Positions 1-11,546 of a stretch of DNA of 64,000 bases are shown here, piece after piece. The stretch lies in the NCBI GenBank assembly GCA_015698045.1, contig BLAL01000278.1, forward strand, positions 1,178,001-1,242,000, in the 5' to 3' direction. The stretch comes from Rhizophagus clarus (taxonomy: Eukaryota > Glomeromycota > Glomeromycetes > Glomerales > Glomeraceae). Below the pieces are notes generated by a model that was not told where the DNA came from, did not search any database, and saw only the letters and a program-made list of their open reading frames with translations. A program made the position numbers and the translations under genes. How positions within the stretch are numbered: the first letter of the stretch is position 1; every line of letters starts with the position of its first letter.

Positions 1-1
1 A

Positions 2-337
2 CTAATTAATTCTCAAAGAAGTGATGGTTATTTTGAATGTAATGTATTAGCTTATGGGTCATTTAAAATTCCACTCTCTGATAGGCAAATTGAAACTCTT
101 AGAATATTTGCTGACAGATTATGTTTAAGGCGTCTTGATAAAAAGGTGTGGATTTCTTCATTGGTTATTATTTTTTTCGAAGAAATTTTAGGTGAACATA
201 GAGCTGAATGGGAATCAGCTTATGATAGTGCAAAGGAGTGGATTAGCCGAAAAGTAAGGAATTCTAAGTATGAAAGGGAATTACGTGATGCTTGTACAGA
301 ATATTTACATAAAAAATGTTTCGATTATTTGGTTTAA
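2..337 (+). CDS. C-terminal end of a VIT/von Willebrand A-type protein (5' partial)
   Basis: The frame is open from the left edge of the window to the TAA at 335-337, so about 111 residues of a C-terminal exon are seen and the start lies outside. The stretch VWISSLVIIFFEE...RAEWESAYDSAKEWISRK resembles the helical tail of VWA5-like proteins (VIT plus vWA domains), which in many eukaryotes end in a segment of the form W-x-hydrophobic...EW-x(5-7)-A-x2-W. That family is poorly characterised; roles in membrane-linked or adhesion-like protein contacts are suggested for relatives. No intron is visible in this piece. The match rests on pattern only, and another helical repeat protein cannot be excluded. 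Confidence 0.5.
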   Translation, partial: LINSQRSDGYFECNVLAYGSFKIPLSDRQIETLRIFADRLCLRRLDKKVWISSLVIIFFEEILGEHRAEWESAYDSAKEWISRKVRNSKYERELRDACTEYLHKKCFDYLV

Positions 338-1085
338 CTTATCCTAAACTTCACGTCTTGCAATGGATCATTTAATTTTTATCGAAATAAGGGTGAGACG
401 TTAGATTAAGGTATTAGGGTAAGAATGTTAGATTTATTGAAATTATTTTTTTTAAATATTTGTGAAATTTTTTGTTTAAATAAAAAATTTTAAGTAATAA
501 TTGATTGAACACGAGCCCGTATTCTTTATCGTGGGTGTGATAAACTGTCGTTAAATTTGGCGCGCAAAAATATTGTCTAAGACTTATTGTTATTAATTCA
601 TAAGGCATTATACATAAATTTTATGATAAGTATAGCAGCATAAAATTGCGAGAAATTAAAATTGGGTATGATACGAAATCCAAAAACTCAAAGTCTCGAC
701 ATAAAATCCCGAAAATAAAAAACGTTAATCGGTAATAAACGGAACAGAAGAAACTGAAATCCTGATGAAAGAGAGTTTTTTTAACATTCTCTTTGATAGT
801 ATTTTTTAGGTTACTTAATATTTTTTTTCTTTTTTTTTTTTCAGATAGCCTATGTAATAATATGTAACGCAAAATATAGATATGTGCATGTTGTTTTTAT
901 ATACGTTTTTTTTTGTTACTTTTTATGTTTGTTACATTTTTTAGAAGTAAGTTAAGTGAAAAGAATTATTTTTTTTTCCTTTTTTTTTTACGCCGATTTC
1001 ATGATTATCATAAAAAGAGAACAAGAGTTCAGTAAAAAAAATATACATAATTTGAGAATTGGATTCAAAATAACTGATACTTATT
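338..1085. other. AT-rich intergenic stretch
   Basis: It holds the 3' flank of the preceding gene and A/T homopolymer runs. Open frames here are short and of low complexity; I see no gene. Confidence 0.5.
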
Positions 1086-1161
1086 AGTCCGGAGTGTAAC
1101 GAAGGACTATATATTTTTATGCAAAGGTCACACAAAATGTCTGTCTGTCAAACTCCGGACT
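1086..1161. repeat. Short inverted repeat AGTCCGGAGT/ACTCCGGACT
   Basis: A perfect 10-bp inverted repeat (1086-1095 and 1152-1161) with a 56-bp spacer lies in a slightly GC-richer patch, beside a GTCTGTCTGTC run. It could be a hairpin or the relic of a small TIR element; no target duplication was found. Confidence 0.4.
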
Positions 1162-1391
1162 TAACAAACCGTTCCCTAGTGATTATCACATTATCGCCGT
1201 TTTCAGAAATACCTGACCATAATACAATATAAAAAAAAAAATCTTAAAACTTGCGATTTTGTTACACATTTTATTTATCACTTATTTATTTTAGCTTAAG
1301 GGCAAATTTTGCTTGACGATTTTAAATTTCATGATTTAAACTTACTAATTAATAAAAGAAATATCTTGTTTCTTACTTCAAAATATTACAG

Positions 1392-1586
1392 GCGTATAAC
1401 TACCTCTAATGAGGGGAGTTGCTAAAAGCCGGCTGGATTGCGTGGTTCACCAAAGGTGGGGGACGGAATAGTGTATAGTGTCTAAGTTTGTGCGATTTAA
1501 CTTAATCTGCTTGTACCCCGTTTCCTATGTATCTAAGTCGTCATTCTTAAATAAATAAATAAATAAATAAATTAAAATAAATAAAT
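1392..1586 (+). mobile_element. Probable 5'-truncated retroposon tail (LINE or SINE 3' end)
   Basis: A GC-richer block (about 1392-1545) is followed at once by a (AAAT)n tail at about 1549-1586. An abrupt GC-rich body ending in a simple-sequence tail is typical of a LINE or SINE 3' end. No coding sequence or clear target duplication is seen, so the family is unknown. Confidence 0.4.
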
Positions 1587-1953
1587 GACTCCAAATACTT
1601 TTTTTTGAAATTTTCCGCAAAATACAACAAAAAATTGCAATCTGATTGGTGCACGTGCAAAATCAGCTGACATATTTGTTTACATGACATTCACATGTTC
1701 ACGTATTTTAGCCGAATGGAAAAGCTTAACTCAATTGATAAATTTAATGGTTGTAAATAAATAATAACATGACATAATGAATTAAACATCTAATAGAAAT
1801 TTATCGATATCTATCATCTAATATATCAACGTAACGATAACGATATAATATATAGTTAGGATTAGGATAATTTTTATTAATTCGTGAGAATCAGTGAAAA
1901 CTACTAATATATTTTGGAGAATTAATTTTGCACATTAATTATCCTTGATTGAC
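1587..1953. other. Intergenic, no feature seen
   Basis: AT-rich sequence between the retroposon tail and the first MITE; no ORF, RNA gene or repeat could be supported. Confidence 0.4.
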
Positions 1954-2278
1954 TGATCGCGTTTAACTCACCGACAATCATCTTGCCGATAGTAATTTCA
2001 CCGACAAACGATAAAAAAAAAAAATGGATATTTATGAGAATAAAAAACAAAAAGAATATTTCAGTAGATGAAAATAAAAAAAAAGGGATTTGAAGAAGAT
2101 AAAAAAAGATTTGATGCGGATAAAAAAATAATTGTGTCATACGTGATAAAAAAAATATCGTGGCTATGTACGTATTATTAATTACTAAATTAGGACAATA
2201 ATAAAATTTTTTTATTGTTTAAAAAAAAATTTTTTTAAAAATGTCGGTGAGATGATTGTTGATGAGTTGAACGCGGTC
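1954..2278. mobile_element. hAT-like MITE, ACCGACAATCAT family, copy 1
   Basis: The ends are inverted copies of a sequence made of the 15-base theme TCACCGACAATCATT; the left arm reads CGCGTTTAACTCACCGAC and the right arm is its near complement. The core is A-rich and non-coding. The copies at 19389-19937 and 55310-56106 share the arms. The outermost bases are worn and no clean target duplication is visible, so this looks like the oldest of the three. Confidence 0.7.
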
Positions 2279-2726
2279 CAAACTGAAGTAGTGGGTGTTG
2301 AAATGTCATTCAAGTATGGGACGTCATTTGATTTTTTATTTAAGGAAACATTTTACTAAGCATTTCATTTTATTTTTTGTAGGCAGTGATGGCAAATGAC
2401 AATGTCATTTGGCTAATTTTTAAATGATCCCAAATGATATCGAAATGATATAAGAATTCGTATCATTCAAAATAAATGTCATTTACAAATGACAAGTGAC
2501 GAAATGACATGTGTCATTTTTAAATGATAATGTCATTATTATTTGATGATCCATTTTGCGGCAAAAATATTTCTTAATGGTAATTCTTTTAGGGGTGTAT
2601 ACTTAATGAACATATTTCGTTTATTAAATTTGGAAAAAAAATAAGTGATAACATTTTATTTTATGCAAAATGAATCTAAAGATTCTACTTTTTTTCGCGT
2701 TTTTGTCAGTTGGTTGACAAAGAAAA

Positions 2727-2924
2727 TCATCTAGATAGCGATGATATTATCTGATCGACCAAAACTTTCTCGTGTATGATACTGAGACCTTCAGCAAGAG
2801 CATATAAAATTTCTAATCTTTTTTGCCACGTTAAGTTTTGTTTTAAATAATGAGAAATATTTCCATCCTTTGCGTACTGTAATACAAGCATATATTCTTT
2901 CGATTCTGGATTGTAGACTTTCAC
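2727..2924 (-). pseudogene. Protein kinase fragment captured in a transposon
   Basis: The frame KVYNPESKEYMLVLQYAKDG...NLTWQKRLEILYALAEGLSIIHEK matches the middle of a Rhizophagus-type kinase domain, from just before the hinge (YMLVLQYAKDGN) through the helix leading to the catalytic loop. The match stops at IHEK, just before the expected HRD/HCD loop, and then becomes unrelated sequence. No glycine loop, catalytic Asp or APE motif is present, so it cannot be a working kinase. It lies wholly within the TIR element at 2384-3269, which implies capture of a host gene piece. It might still be transcribed and act as antisense to kinase paralogs; that is inference. Confidence 0.75.
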
Positions 2925-2940
2925 ATGTTACTATGTTTAT

Positions 2941-3117
2941 GCAGGCAAATTTGCCTGCGTTACAGATGAAGGGATAAATGAAGAAACTTATAATTTTGAA
3001 GTAGGTGGGCAGGATACTCATCCAATAGATAATCCATTAGCTGAATGAAATCTACTTAATTTGTTTAATGAATCTTTAGAAATGCCAGTTTATGTTAGTT
3101 CAATGATAAACTTGAAT
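2941..3117 (+). pseudogene. Short coding relic, origin unknown
   Basis: Read on the plus strand this gives a plausible protein piece (AGKFACVTDEGINEETYNFE, then about 38 more codons) with one in-frame stop. It starts in a perfect 18-bp palindrome (2941-2958) that marks the junction with the oppositely oriented kinase fragment. It may be the tail of a transposase or a second captured exon; I do not recognise it. Confidence 0.3.
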
Positions 3118-3269
3118 TAAGTTAACAGAATAAATATGCGAAATATATTACAAGTCACATGATATATTTTAAATGACAATCATTTGTCATTTGCCTTTTG
3201 AAATGATATAATGACATGTGACATGTCACTAATATCATTTGTATCATTTCATGTCACTTGCCAACACTG

Positions 3270-5209
3270 TTAAATTGTAGGTACTAGGCTTCAGTTTTTG
3301 AGTGACGGCAGAGTAGTAAGTTTTAGAATGAAATTTTGTTTTTATTATTAGAAAACGTTTTACTAACTTTCCTTACTCATTTTTATAGAATTCAAATATG
3401 GTTATTCATGGACAATAAGATGTAAGTTTTAAATAGTTTTGAAACTTTAATTCTTTCTTTAAAAAATACTTTCCTAACATTTCCTTTTTTTCTGTAAGTT
3501 TAAAGCTTCGATTTTTAGATGATTTAAAGATAATTTTTCGCATGATATTTTTATTGGTTAATTAATTATGTATGAACATAAAAATAAATAATTTTGTGTT
3601 GCCTAATATAGACTGTTGTGACTTGCGAGCGGAACTTTCTAGACTGGATGACATTGTCAGAACTACATTATAAAAACTGCATTATAACTGTATTATTAGT
3701 ATTTATAATAGTATTACATATTCTGCGCCACAATCATTAAATCCGATACCCGCGATATCCGAAGAGTGCCAGTGTGCCACTTCTTAATTTGATCATAAAT
3801 CTACGGAAATAGTACTTTTAAACATTTATCGTTATTATTCTGAATATTGCGCCGAAGCTATATTTTTATTATAATATATCGTAAAAATAAAAATGATTTC
3901 ATTAGTATCAACAAGAATTGTCAATAAGTTTTTCATAATGTTTGAAGTAGCTTATCTTTTATGATAAATTTTTCTTGTTTATTTTAAAACTGAGGTCTCA
4001 TTCCTACTGAGATAATTGAAATTTGAAATAATCATATTAAGAAACTAGCAATACATTATTTTTATTAATTTATTTAGGAGTTATTAAATAATTAAGATGT
4101 AGTAAACAAATGCGATTATCAAAATCATAATTTTTATATGTATACTTTTATATAATCAAAATTTATAAATTTATATTTCTTTAGCAGAAATGAAGTGGAT
4201 TTTATTTGATTTACACTTTAAATAATTACCTTCTATATGGTTTAAATGTCAATACTGCGTTTCATGACGGACCAGACGCTTATCCGAGACTAGTCAAATC
4301 TGATTGGTCAACATAATAATATAATAACCAGTGCGTTTAATTTTCGTGTTACATATTTTCTCTCCCGTTTCTTCTACTATTTTAATTTTTCTTTTCTTTT
4401 CTCGTAAATACGCGTATGTACACTTAATTAAAAAATCGTTATTGTCATATTGTAGTCTAATACCAAATGTTAACTTATTTATTTATTTATTTAGAATTTT
4501 GGAGTATATTATTAATTATTTTGTATTGTATTTGTTGAGTTTAGAAGTCATACTGTATAATATTAGAACTGCTATGTAATCAGTAATATTTATGATATCT
4601 GTTAAGTATAAGAATGATAAAATAAAAATATTTTGTGAGTTAAAAACTGTTTTTTAAAAAAATAAAACTGCAAAATCTTACATGCTTTAAAAAATGGTTT
4701 ACTCTTTTAAAATCATAGCAGATTTATTCAGAGTTTTAATAAATATATTTTTAAAGGTTTAAAGTTTTAATATATCAGATATATTATATTTGAAATAAAC
4801 GTTAAAAAAAAATTTCCGCGAAAATTTTTTTTGAAATGTTTTCTAAGCAAATGTTACACAAAACAAAATGAATCTAGACCGTGGTCCAGGATAAGGATGC
4901 TCAATAACTGTAATCACAATCATGTGACTATAATCATCATATGATTTACGCGAGTAACTCGATACAGCACGACACATAAAAAATATAACTAACTTAACAA
5001 TTATGAATAAATAAACGATTCGCGTTATACTTAGGTAGTATGACTCATATTGTATGGTATATTTTATTCAAATAATACGTCAAAATGTATACGTATGTGG
5101 GCACAATATTATGATTTGTTATTCGTTAATGTTGACTCATATGATGTAAAAATATGATATATTGAGAAACGAGACCAAAAATTTATCTTTACCTTTCGTT
5201 ATTTTCTTA
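3270..5209. other. Long AT-rich gap
   Basis: No supported gene. A slightly GC-richer patch near 3600-3790 and TGACTCATAT-like motifs near 5040-5150 stand out. The open frame at 4331-4579 has hydrophobic low-complexity content and no usable domain. Confidence 0.4.
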
Positions 5210-5345
5210 TTTTTTTATTTTCGTTGAACTTATTTAACTTATTTAACTTATTTGTTTTTATTTTCGCTTAACTTCTTTTTTTTTTATTTTCGTTGAACTT
5301 ATTTTATTTTCGTTTAACTTGTTCATTTTTTTTTATTCATTTAAC
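5210..5345 (+). repeat. Degenerate tandem repeat TTTTATTTTCGTTGAACTTA
   Basis: Three to four imperfect copies of a 20-30 base unit, plus a shorter TTAACTTATT repetition inside the first. Non-coding. Confidence 0.6.
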
Positions 5346-5549
5346 GAGTAGATATGATAGAAAAAATATATTACGAGTGGTACGAAGAGCGATAAACTTC
5401 AACAACTTCTCTCTCTTTTACTTCTCTCACACCTAACAACGGTATAATCTTTCTTTTTCTTTCTCTCGTTCTTTCTTCTAAATAACTTCCCCGATAGAGT
5501 AAATATTACGAGTGGATAGGAAAAGATTGGTTTGTTGAAAAAAATGATA

Positions 5550-6085
5550 GAAAGTAAGTTCTTCTTATTATTTACTGGCCATAAATCTTGACTGCACACC
5601 GCGAAAGCAACGTGCGGAGGTTTATGAGGGCTGACCAACGGCTTTAAAGGGTTGTGAATAGATGACTGGGGCCCATCGTACGAGAACTTTCCCAAAGCTT
5701 ATATCTTCGAAAGTGGAACCATTTATGGTACCTGAGTATGAGTCATCAGGTTCAAATCCACCGTCTTGATTATATAGTAGTTGTCTGTCAAGTGCCCTTG
5801 AGCATTGTGAAGGATCCGATGGTCATAATGGAAGATATAGATGGTGGTAAAGAATATCATATATGTCATTCTTGAGGTGTATGTCTATCCCTAAGGTAGT
5901 TGGGTTATGGTGTACGACTACTTGTCCAAATGATCACTGTTTACAAATCATTTGGGTGTCCGTGAAGGACATAGATAGTGGTGAAAGATATCATATATGA
6001 ATACTTCTGCCACTTGTTTAAATGTTCACTGTTTACATAGCATTTGGGTGTTCACATTATGATCTGAAGTGAATGAACCGGTATT
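5550..6085. repeat. GC-richer repeat island with internal duplication
   Basis: This block is clearly less AT-rich than its surroundings. Segments around 5815-5865 and 5960-6005 (ATAGATGGTGGTAAAG/ATAGATAGTGGTGAAAG, then ATATCATATATG) and 5925-5955 and 6015-6050 (AAATGATCACTGTTTAC/AAATGTTCACTGTTTAC, then CATTTGGGTG) are diverged duplicates. A B-box-like GGTTCAAATCC lies at 5749-5759 but no tRNA fold or A box accompanies it. Most likely an unnamed dispersed repeat. Confidence 0.4.
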
Positions 6086-7804
6086 TACTTAGGTATTGTA
6101 TTTTGTAGGTTAAACATTTTGAAATTTGAAAAAATTTCAAACTTTTTAAAGACCATCATTCATCATAATTATTCGTTATTGTTATTATAATTATTGGTTT
6201 ATATACCGTATAATAGTAAGTGCCGATATATGGACCGTTCTGTTAGCATCTTTGAATAATTATTTTAAAAATAAACAATTGTAATAATAATGATCAAAAG
6301 AGTGAGCGGCAAATTACTGCGTAATCATGTTTCATTTGACGTCCCCTACATAGCAGCCCAAATTTATTCAAATTCCTAAAAGTCCGAAATAAACATACAA
6401 TTAAAGTGGTAAAACAATAGCTATAATCACACTTCATACTTTTTAATCCCGGACATACAAAATGGAGATAGATCCCCTATTGGTTAAAATCGTATTTAAG
6501 AAAAGAAAGTCAAACATTATTTATGTAACCTTTAACTCATCTCTGATTTCTATTAATCCGTTATTAAAATATTTCTTAATTTCAATCTTTGATGATACTG
6601 TCATTCATGTTTTCTGTTTCTATACGCTTGTTTACAATTTTTTTTTATAGTAAAGATTAGAAAATAACTTAAGTACCCATTTCACTCGTTAAGGATTATC
6701 ATATGAGATTGATAAACAAAAATAAAATTCATTTGACAACGATAATATTTTCTAATACAAAAAAAAAATTTAATACAGAAATTCGAATTTCTAAAAAATA
6801 ATTTCAAATATCATGTGTATTTTAAAATGTGACCATGAAAGCGCAGTAACAAAGATGATCTTACCATAAAAAGGTAGTCCAGTTGTACCGTTTATCTGTT
6901 ATACTACGTATAATTATCTTTTATGGTTTAAGCGACTTTCAAGTATAACACTAGTATAACCAGCTAACTACCTCAAGAGCACCCGAAAATTCTGCGATCA
7001 CGTGACAAATCTATCGATCATTTCCATTAATTTGCGCGCAAGTACCACATGAATTGTGCTTCGATTTATTTCTTTTTTCTATTAATTAATTAATCGGAAA
7101 TTTCTTATAGGGATCATCCTTGCGATATATATTCTTTCCATAAAAAAACGTAAGAATTATTGATTGATTATAACGCTTAATTTCTAGATTTATTGCGATT
7201 AAGTGAAATTATGAAGAAAAATAAATAAGGAACACAGTTGGACAAAGGTTCATAAACCGACATAATCGAATAAACCATACTCGTAGTTTCATCGAGATTG
7301 CAGGTTTTAGATAATTCAGGAATGATTAATTTGTTCGAAGCCAGTAATGCTACATGTATGATGATCGCAGCACCTACCCTTCTTCACACTAATACTCAAT
7401 TTTTTTTTTTACCAAGAATTTACAAAATACACATTGATATTTTTAATGATGTAAAAAAAATTTTTTGCAATTATATGAAAAAAAAATCCCTAATTGACCT
7501 GGAAAAGTTGTTCGCCCAATTCATGTTAATGTTGATTAAATAACTTTAAATAAGAGTAATGAATAATACTGTATATTTATGAATGTGGTTAGTATTATTA
7601 AGGACCCTTAAAAATTAATATCGATAAAAATAAAAAATATATTCCAAATAAAACTGAAGTAATACTATTGAGGCACCATACTACCCAAGTGATCACTGTT
7701 GTTATGTTCCTTTAAGATATATATTAATACATTGCGAAAATTATTCCTAATTAAGATTTTTACATTATGTTAGTATATATTATAATCAAGCATTATATAA
7801 AGAT
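6086..7804. other. AT-rich gap, no supported gene
   Basis: Open frames here (for example 6462-6650 and 7298-7543) show no domain, splice context or skewed composition that would support coding. Confidence 0.4.
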
Positions 7805-8460
7805 ATGTGTCATTTCCACGGACACCACGGCTTGCCCTCCCATATGAGTCAGCTTGGGGACCACCTAGTGGCATCATAGTAGCTACGACTTTTGTGCACA
7901 AAGCAGATGACTACTAGCCAGTGAGCATATGGTACGTACTACGAGCACATAAACCCCTATACCACACTCAAAAACAATGCACACCATAAACGCAAGTAGA
8001 ACCATACAACGGAAATACTCGCCTCCTCTGTTTCTTTTGTTTGATTTGCTGCCCGTGGCTTTTAATGGTTCGCGGCTAGATTTGATGAAACGTGCCTAAA
8101 AAATAAAAATAACAAAATACAGAACAATAACACGCCAAAGCAGGAAAGCTAAGGGGAAAGGGATAAAAGGATAAGGAACGTGTACGCAGAGATAAAAAAA
8201 GTAAAAAAACGTGAACATGAAGATAAAAATAAATAAATAAATAAATAAAAATAAAAAATGAATAAAGAATAAAAGATAAGAAAAATGAAACAAAAAATAA
8301 GATAAATACGAAATAACGATAAATATAAATGAAAAATTACAGAAATTAATAAAAAAACTAATAAAATAAAAAATACAGATAAAAAATAAGACGAGCGAAA
8401 TGTTCAAGTACTAAATTTTTTTCGTACGAGTACGAGTATAGATAAAATAAAAAAAAATGA
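7805..8460 (+). repeat. GC-rich island followed by a long A-rich tract (possible retroposon)
   Basis: Bases 7805-8095 are GC-rich and complex; 8096-8460 are A-rich with (AAAT)n runs. The polarity, complex body then A-rich tail, resembles a retroposon on the plus strand, although the tail is very long. The minus-strand hydrophobic frame through the tail is an artefact of T-rich composition. Confidence 0.35.
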
Positions 8461-9119
8461 AAATGGCGGATATTTATACAATATTATGTTGTACGAGCTT
8501 TCAAAATGGTATCATTATTAAGTCATAGCGTAATATTATTATAAGAGGTTACAATGGCTCATATGTTGCAAAGCAATAATCAAATGACTCATCATATGCA
8601 AATGATATGTAAGAATTACATAAATTTTTTCTTTTTAATAATTTATCCATCAAATATTGTTAGTCATAACGCACTATAATCGTTAAAATCATGAGTCATC
8701 TTAAACTATATTAATATTTATTAATAAAGTTATAAAAATTTTTATTTAAATCAACATTTATCAAAATTTAGTAATTAATTATATAGTAATTAATAATCTA
8801 TCAAAATAACTCCCCCGAAAAAAGAACGAGATCATTTTTTCAATGAAGGAAGTGTCCAGATTATTTTTTAGTCAAACCATTCACTTATGCAATTAATAAT
8901 AAACTGTATAAAATATTAATTTTTTTTTATTCGAATTAAATACTTTATATTCAGCCTTATTGAAGATGACGAAGCTAGATGATTATTCAGATATACGCGT
9001 ACCGAAGTTTGTGAACGCAAATTAGTGATTTTCTCATCCAAATACAATAGATAGACTCTTTAAAACGTTGGATAGAAATAAATTTCAAAAGTCTATATAT
9101 TTAGGAGACAACTGGTCGA
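8461..9119. other. AT-rich gap
   Basis: No gene seen. TGACTCAT/ATGCAAAT motifs around 8550-8610 recur near 5040-5150 and 10880-11010, hinting at an old dispersed repeat. Confidence 0.3.
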
Positions 9120-9450
9120 ATAATGGGGCTCTCCATATAGAATGCTGTTAAGTTTCGCAACTTTTAGTTGTGAAATGTTCAATATTATCCCACGGTTCCT
9201 AATCAATTGTCGAGTTCAATATACTTTCGTGCGATAAGCTGGCGCAGCCTAGGTTTTTTCTTTTCTGTTGTTTTATTATTAGACATGAACAGTGCTCTAG
9301 GGGGGAGCTTCGTTCTTCTTTGGTTACGTAAAATGTTGTTACATTTAGTTGTAGCTTTTTTTACCTTGAGAGCTTATCGCAGGTGACCAGTAACCGGCTG
9401 ATCGTGTTTCTACTGTATTTGTAGCACCATCAATAAAAATAAACATAAAC
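9120..9450 (+). repeat. GC-richer island with retroposon-like 3' end
   Basis: A complex, moderately GC-rich block ends in TTTGTAGCACCATCAATAAA and an A-rich tail, much like a LINE 3' untranslated end. No reading frame or target duplication could be defined. Confidence 0.3.
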
Positions 9451-10572
9451 TTTTCGTACCGTATTATGTTGCATTTTAAAATTTAATATACATTTCACAC
9501 TGGTTTATTCTTCACAAAAAAAACATTAAAATAAAACATGTAAAACGTATCAAGAATTCATTTCTTTGAATTTTATTTATCTATTTATATTTGTCAAATT
9601 GTTACTATTTAGGGAAGGATTCGACATAATGTCGAACTGACATGGGAATTTTTCTTTGCTCCTATCAGAAGAAAATTGTTATAGTAGTCGTAGTCTGATC
9701 ACCAACTTTGTAACGATTTTTTCATTTACGTCCATAATAGAGTTTTCGACTAACTTTATTTTATTGTTTCTACATCATTCGAAGAACTTGCCTGAATTCT
9801 TAAATAGTTTCCACCATTTCTTCAACTGATGATATTTGTTGTCCAGTTTTTTAACTTGTATCTAGTAATGTTCATATAAATGTTGCTGAGTTTGTGTCGC
9901 AAAGTGTCAGGTTTTATTTTGACATTTTACCAATTCTACCAATTTTGGCAATTTTGGAAATTTAAGCATGTCAAAATTATTTGACATTTCCGATAAATCT
10001 GTTAGTGATGTCGATTTGTCAAAAATTTTTTGATATTCTAAGCGTCTATTTTCAATAAGTAAATCTTTAAAAAATACTCTCTATGATGGAAAAGTATATA
10101 TTGAGTTAATATTTATCGATATATTGGTGCAGAACTTTCAATAGGCTTGTTAGTAATCATTTGTTTAATTGTTCAAAACGGAGTAAATTAAAATCCAATT
10201 ATGGTGTAGATGGAAAATCCAATTAATTGAAAATACAAAAGTACATCAACACATAAAATATTTTTATCCTTTAATTGTAATATTTAAGCATATGTAATTG
10301 TATAGTTCTAATGTAATTACTGAACAGTGGAAATATGAGCTAAATTTTTAAGGGAGTGAGTAAACAATGACAATAAAATCCATATTAGATTTTTTGCATA
10401 ATTAAATGTATTAAATGTTAATTCGCATTTAATTCACTTTTAATTCACCTTTAATTGAGAGTTAATTGGTAACTTGGTATGATTTGACATTATTTATGAG
10501 ACTATATAATGTGTGTTCAATTTGTGTTGATAATTTTGGTAAAAATTTGTTAATTCTGGCCAAATTTTATTA
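9451..10572. other. AT-rich gap
   Basis: No gene or named element. It contains several short TTAATTCACTTTTAATT-type near-duplications near 10410-10460. Confidence 0.35.
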
Positions 10573-10637
10573 TTTGTGTCAAATTTGTGTCAAATTTGTG
10601 TTAAATTTGTGTTGAATTTGTGTTGAATTTGTGAATA
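10573..10637 (+). repeat. Tandem 11-mer TTTGTGTYRAA
   Basis: About six direct copies of an 11-base unit with C/T and A/G variation (AAATTTGTGTC, AAATTTGTGTT, GAATTTGTGTT). Confidence 0.75.
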
Positions 10638-11133
10638 TGTGTGATATGTGATTATTATCATATTATAATCTATTACGAAATTATGTAAAAATTATACATA
10701 ACCCATGATAATTTAATAAAAAAACCTGAATTTCCTATTATCATTGTAAATAATATGATTCATATCAATCTTGATAAGCCGCAATAAATATTGTCAGAAA
10801 GATTATTGCTAAGTTTATTTTCAACGAGATTATCACATCTTTAATTTTAATAATCAATCATAATCACTTAAATCATTTACAGAATGAGTCAGTATGCAAA
10901 TTTAATATTGAACTGATTTAGAATATATGACTCATACAAAATAAATATGTGTATAACTGATTTAATATGCAAATTTATTATCTGACTGCAAGAATATAAA
11001 TGACTCATACTAAGTAAATATAGGTAATAATAAATTATTGTAAATTATAATGTAATTACCGATTTCAAAATCTATAAATATATGTATTTTTCTTTTATTT
11101 TTTTTTTTTTTCTTAGAGTCTTTTACAATAAAT
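10638..11133. other. AT-rich gap
   Basis: Contains repeated ATGACTCATAC and ATGCAAATTTA motifs (about 10880-11030). No gene seen. Confidence 0.35.
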
Positions 11134-11177
11134 CTTTTTACAAAACTTTTTACAAAACTTTTTACAAAACTTTTTAT
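11134..11177 (+). repeat. Tandem 12-mer CTTTTTACAAAA
   Basis: Almost four perfect direct copies just upstream of the small open frame at 11196. Confidence 0.8.
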
Positions 11178-11195
11178 ATAATTCTAACTTTTGAA

Positions 11196-11546
11196 AATGT
11201 CTTTTGATCTCTGCCCCAATTTTGTTCGTTCTTCTTTAACTGAAATTCCCCTTAATAAATGCTTTTCTCATCACTATTCAATTGTGGAAACACAATTGAA
11301 TAGTGATATTTTGTTTACTCTTTTAACCGCTTTTCTCTCTTTTATTTTTCTTTTTATTTCATTTTATTGCTTTTCTGACAAAATTGTTTTATCATTTTTA
11401 TTTTTATTAAAACACCTTCCTTTTTTCTTGGCTGATTCAGTTATTTTTGTATATGATAGGGTGTATTACCTTTTCATATACATAAATTTAATTTACATGG
11501 TCTATATCTCAAATCCTTACCCTTTTTTTATACCCTTCAGTCATTG
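11196..11546 (+). CDS. Doubtful 116-residue ORF, hydrophobic C-terminal half
   Basis: An ATG at 11196 opens a frame beginning MSFDLCPNFVRSSLTEIPLN that becomes very hydrophobic after residue 45 (several Phe/Leu/Ile-rich membrane-like segments). The tail (from about 11510) runs into the first unit of the downstream 300-bp tandem array, and the middle contains a perfect hairpin, so coding is uncertain. I do not recognise a family. If real, it would be a small membrane protein. Confidence 0.2.
11271..11306. repeat. Perfect 16-bp hairpin with GAAA loop
   Basis: Bases 11271-11286 and 11291-11306 are exact reverse complements around the loop GAAA at 11287-11290, a GNRA-type tetraloop. In DNA this could be a cruciform; in RNA it would be a very stable stem-loop. 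Confidence 0.85.

Larger units (their letters stand above)
2384..3269. mobile_element. Non-autonomous hAT-like element with CAGTG ends
   Basis: Left end CAGTGATGGCAAATGACA and the complement of the right end, CAGTGTTGGCAAGTGACA, form terminal inverted repeats; hAT elements commonly begin with CAG. Subterminal DNA is full of AAATGACA/TGTCATTT repeats on both sides, like transposase-binding arrays. TTGTAGG occurs just left of the element (2377-2383) and again at 3275-3281, five bases beyond the right end, which suggests a 7-8 bp target duplication. The interior holds a protein-kinase fragment (2727-2924, minus strand) and a second coding relic on the plus strand. Confidence 0.7.

Noticed and set aside
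4331-4579. 82-residue plus-strand ORF
   Set aside because: Hydrophobic, AT-driven and without neighbours, splice sites or motif support.
5399-5695. 98-residue minus-strand ORF with the pattern YDGPQSSIHNPLKPLVSPHK
   Set aside because: Looks protein-like, but it overlaps a repeat island, has no domain I recognise and degenerates into charged low-complexity sequence.
5749-5759. GGTTCAAATCC, a tRNA B-box match
   Set aside because: No A box at the right distance and no cloverleaf; flanking bases do not pair.
8096-8407. 103-residue minus-strand ORF of Phe/Ile/Tyr
   Set aside because: It is the complement of an A-rich tract; pure composition artefact with no start context or domain.
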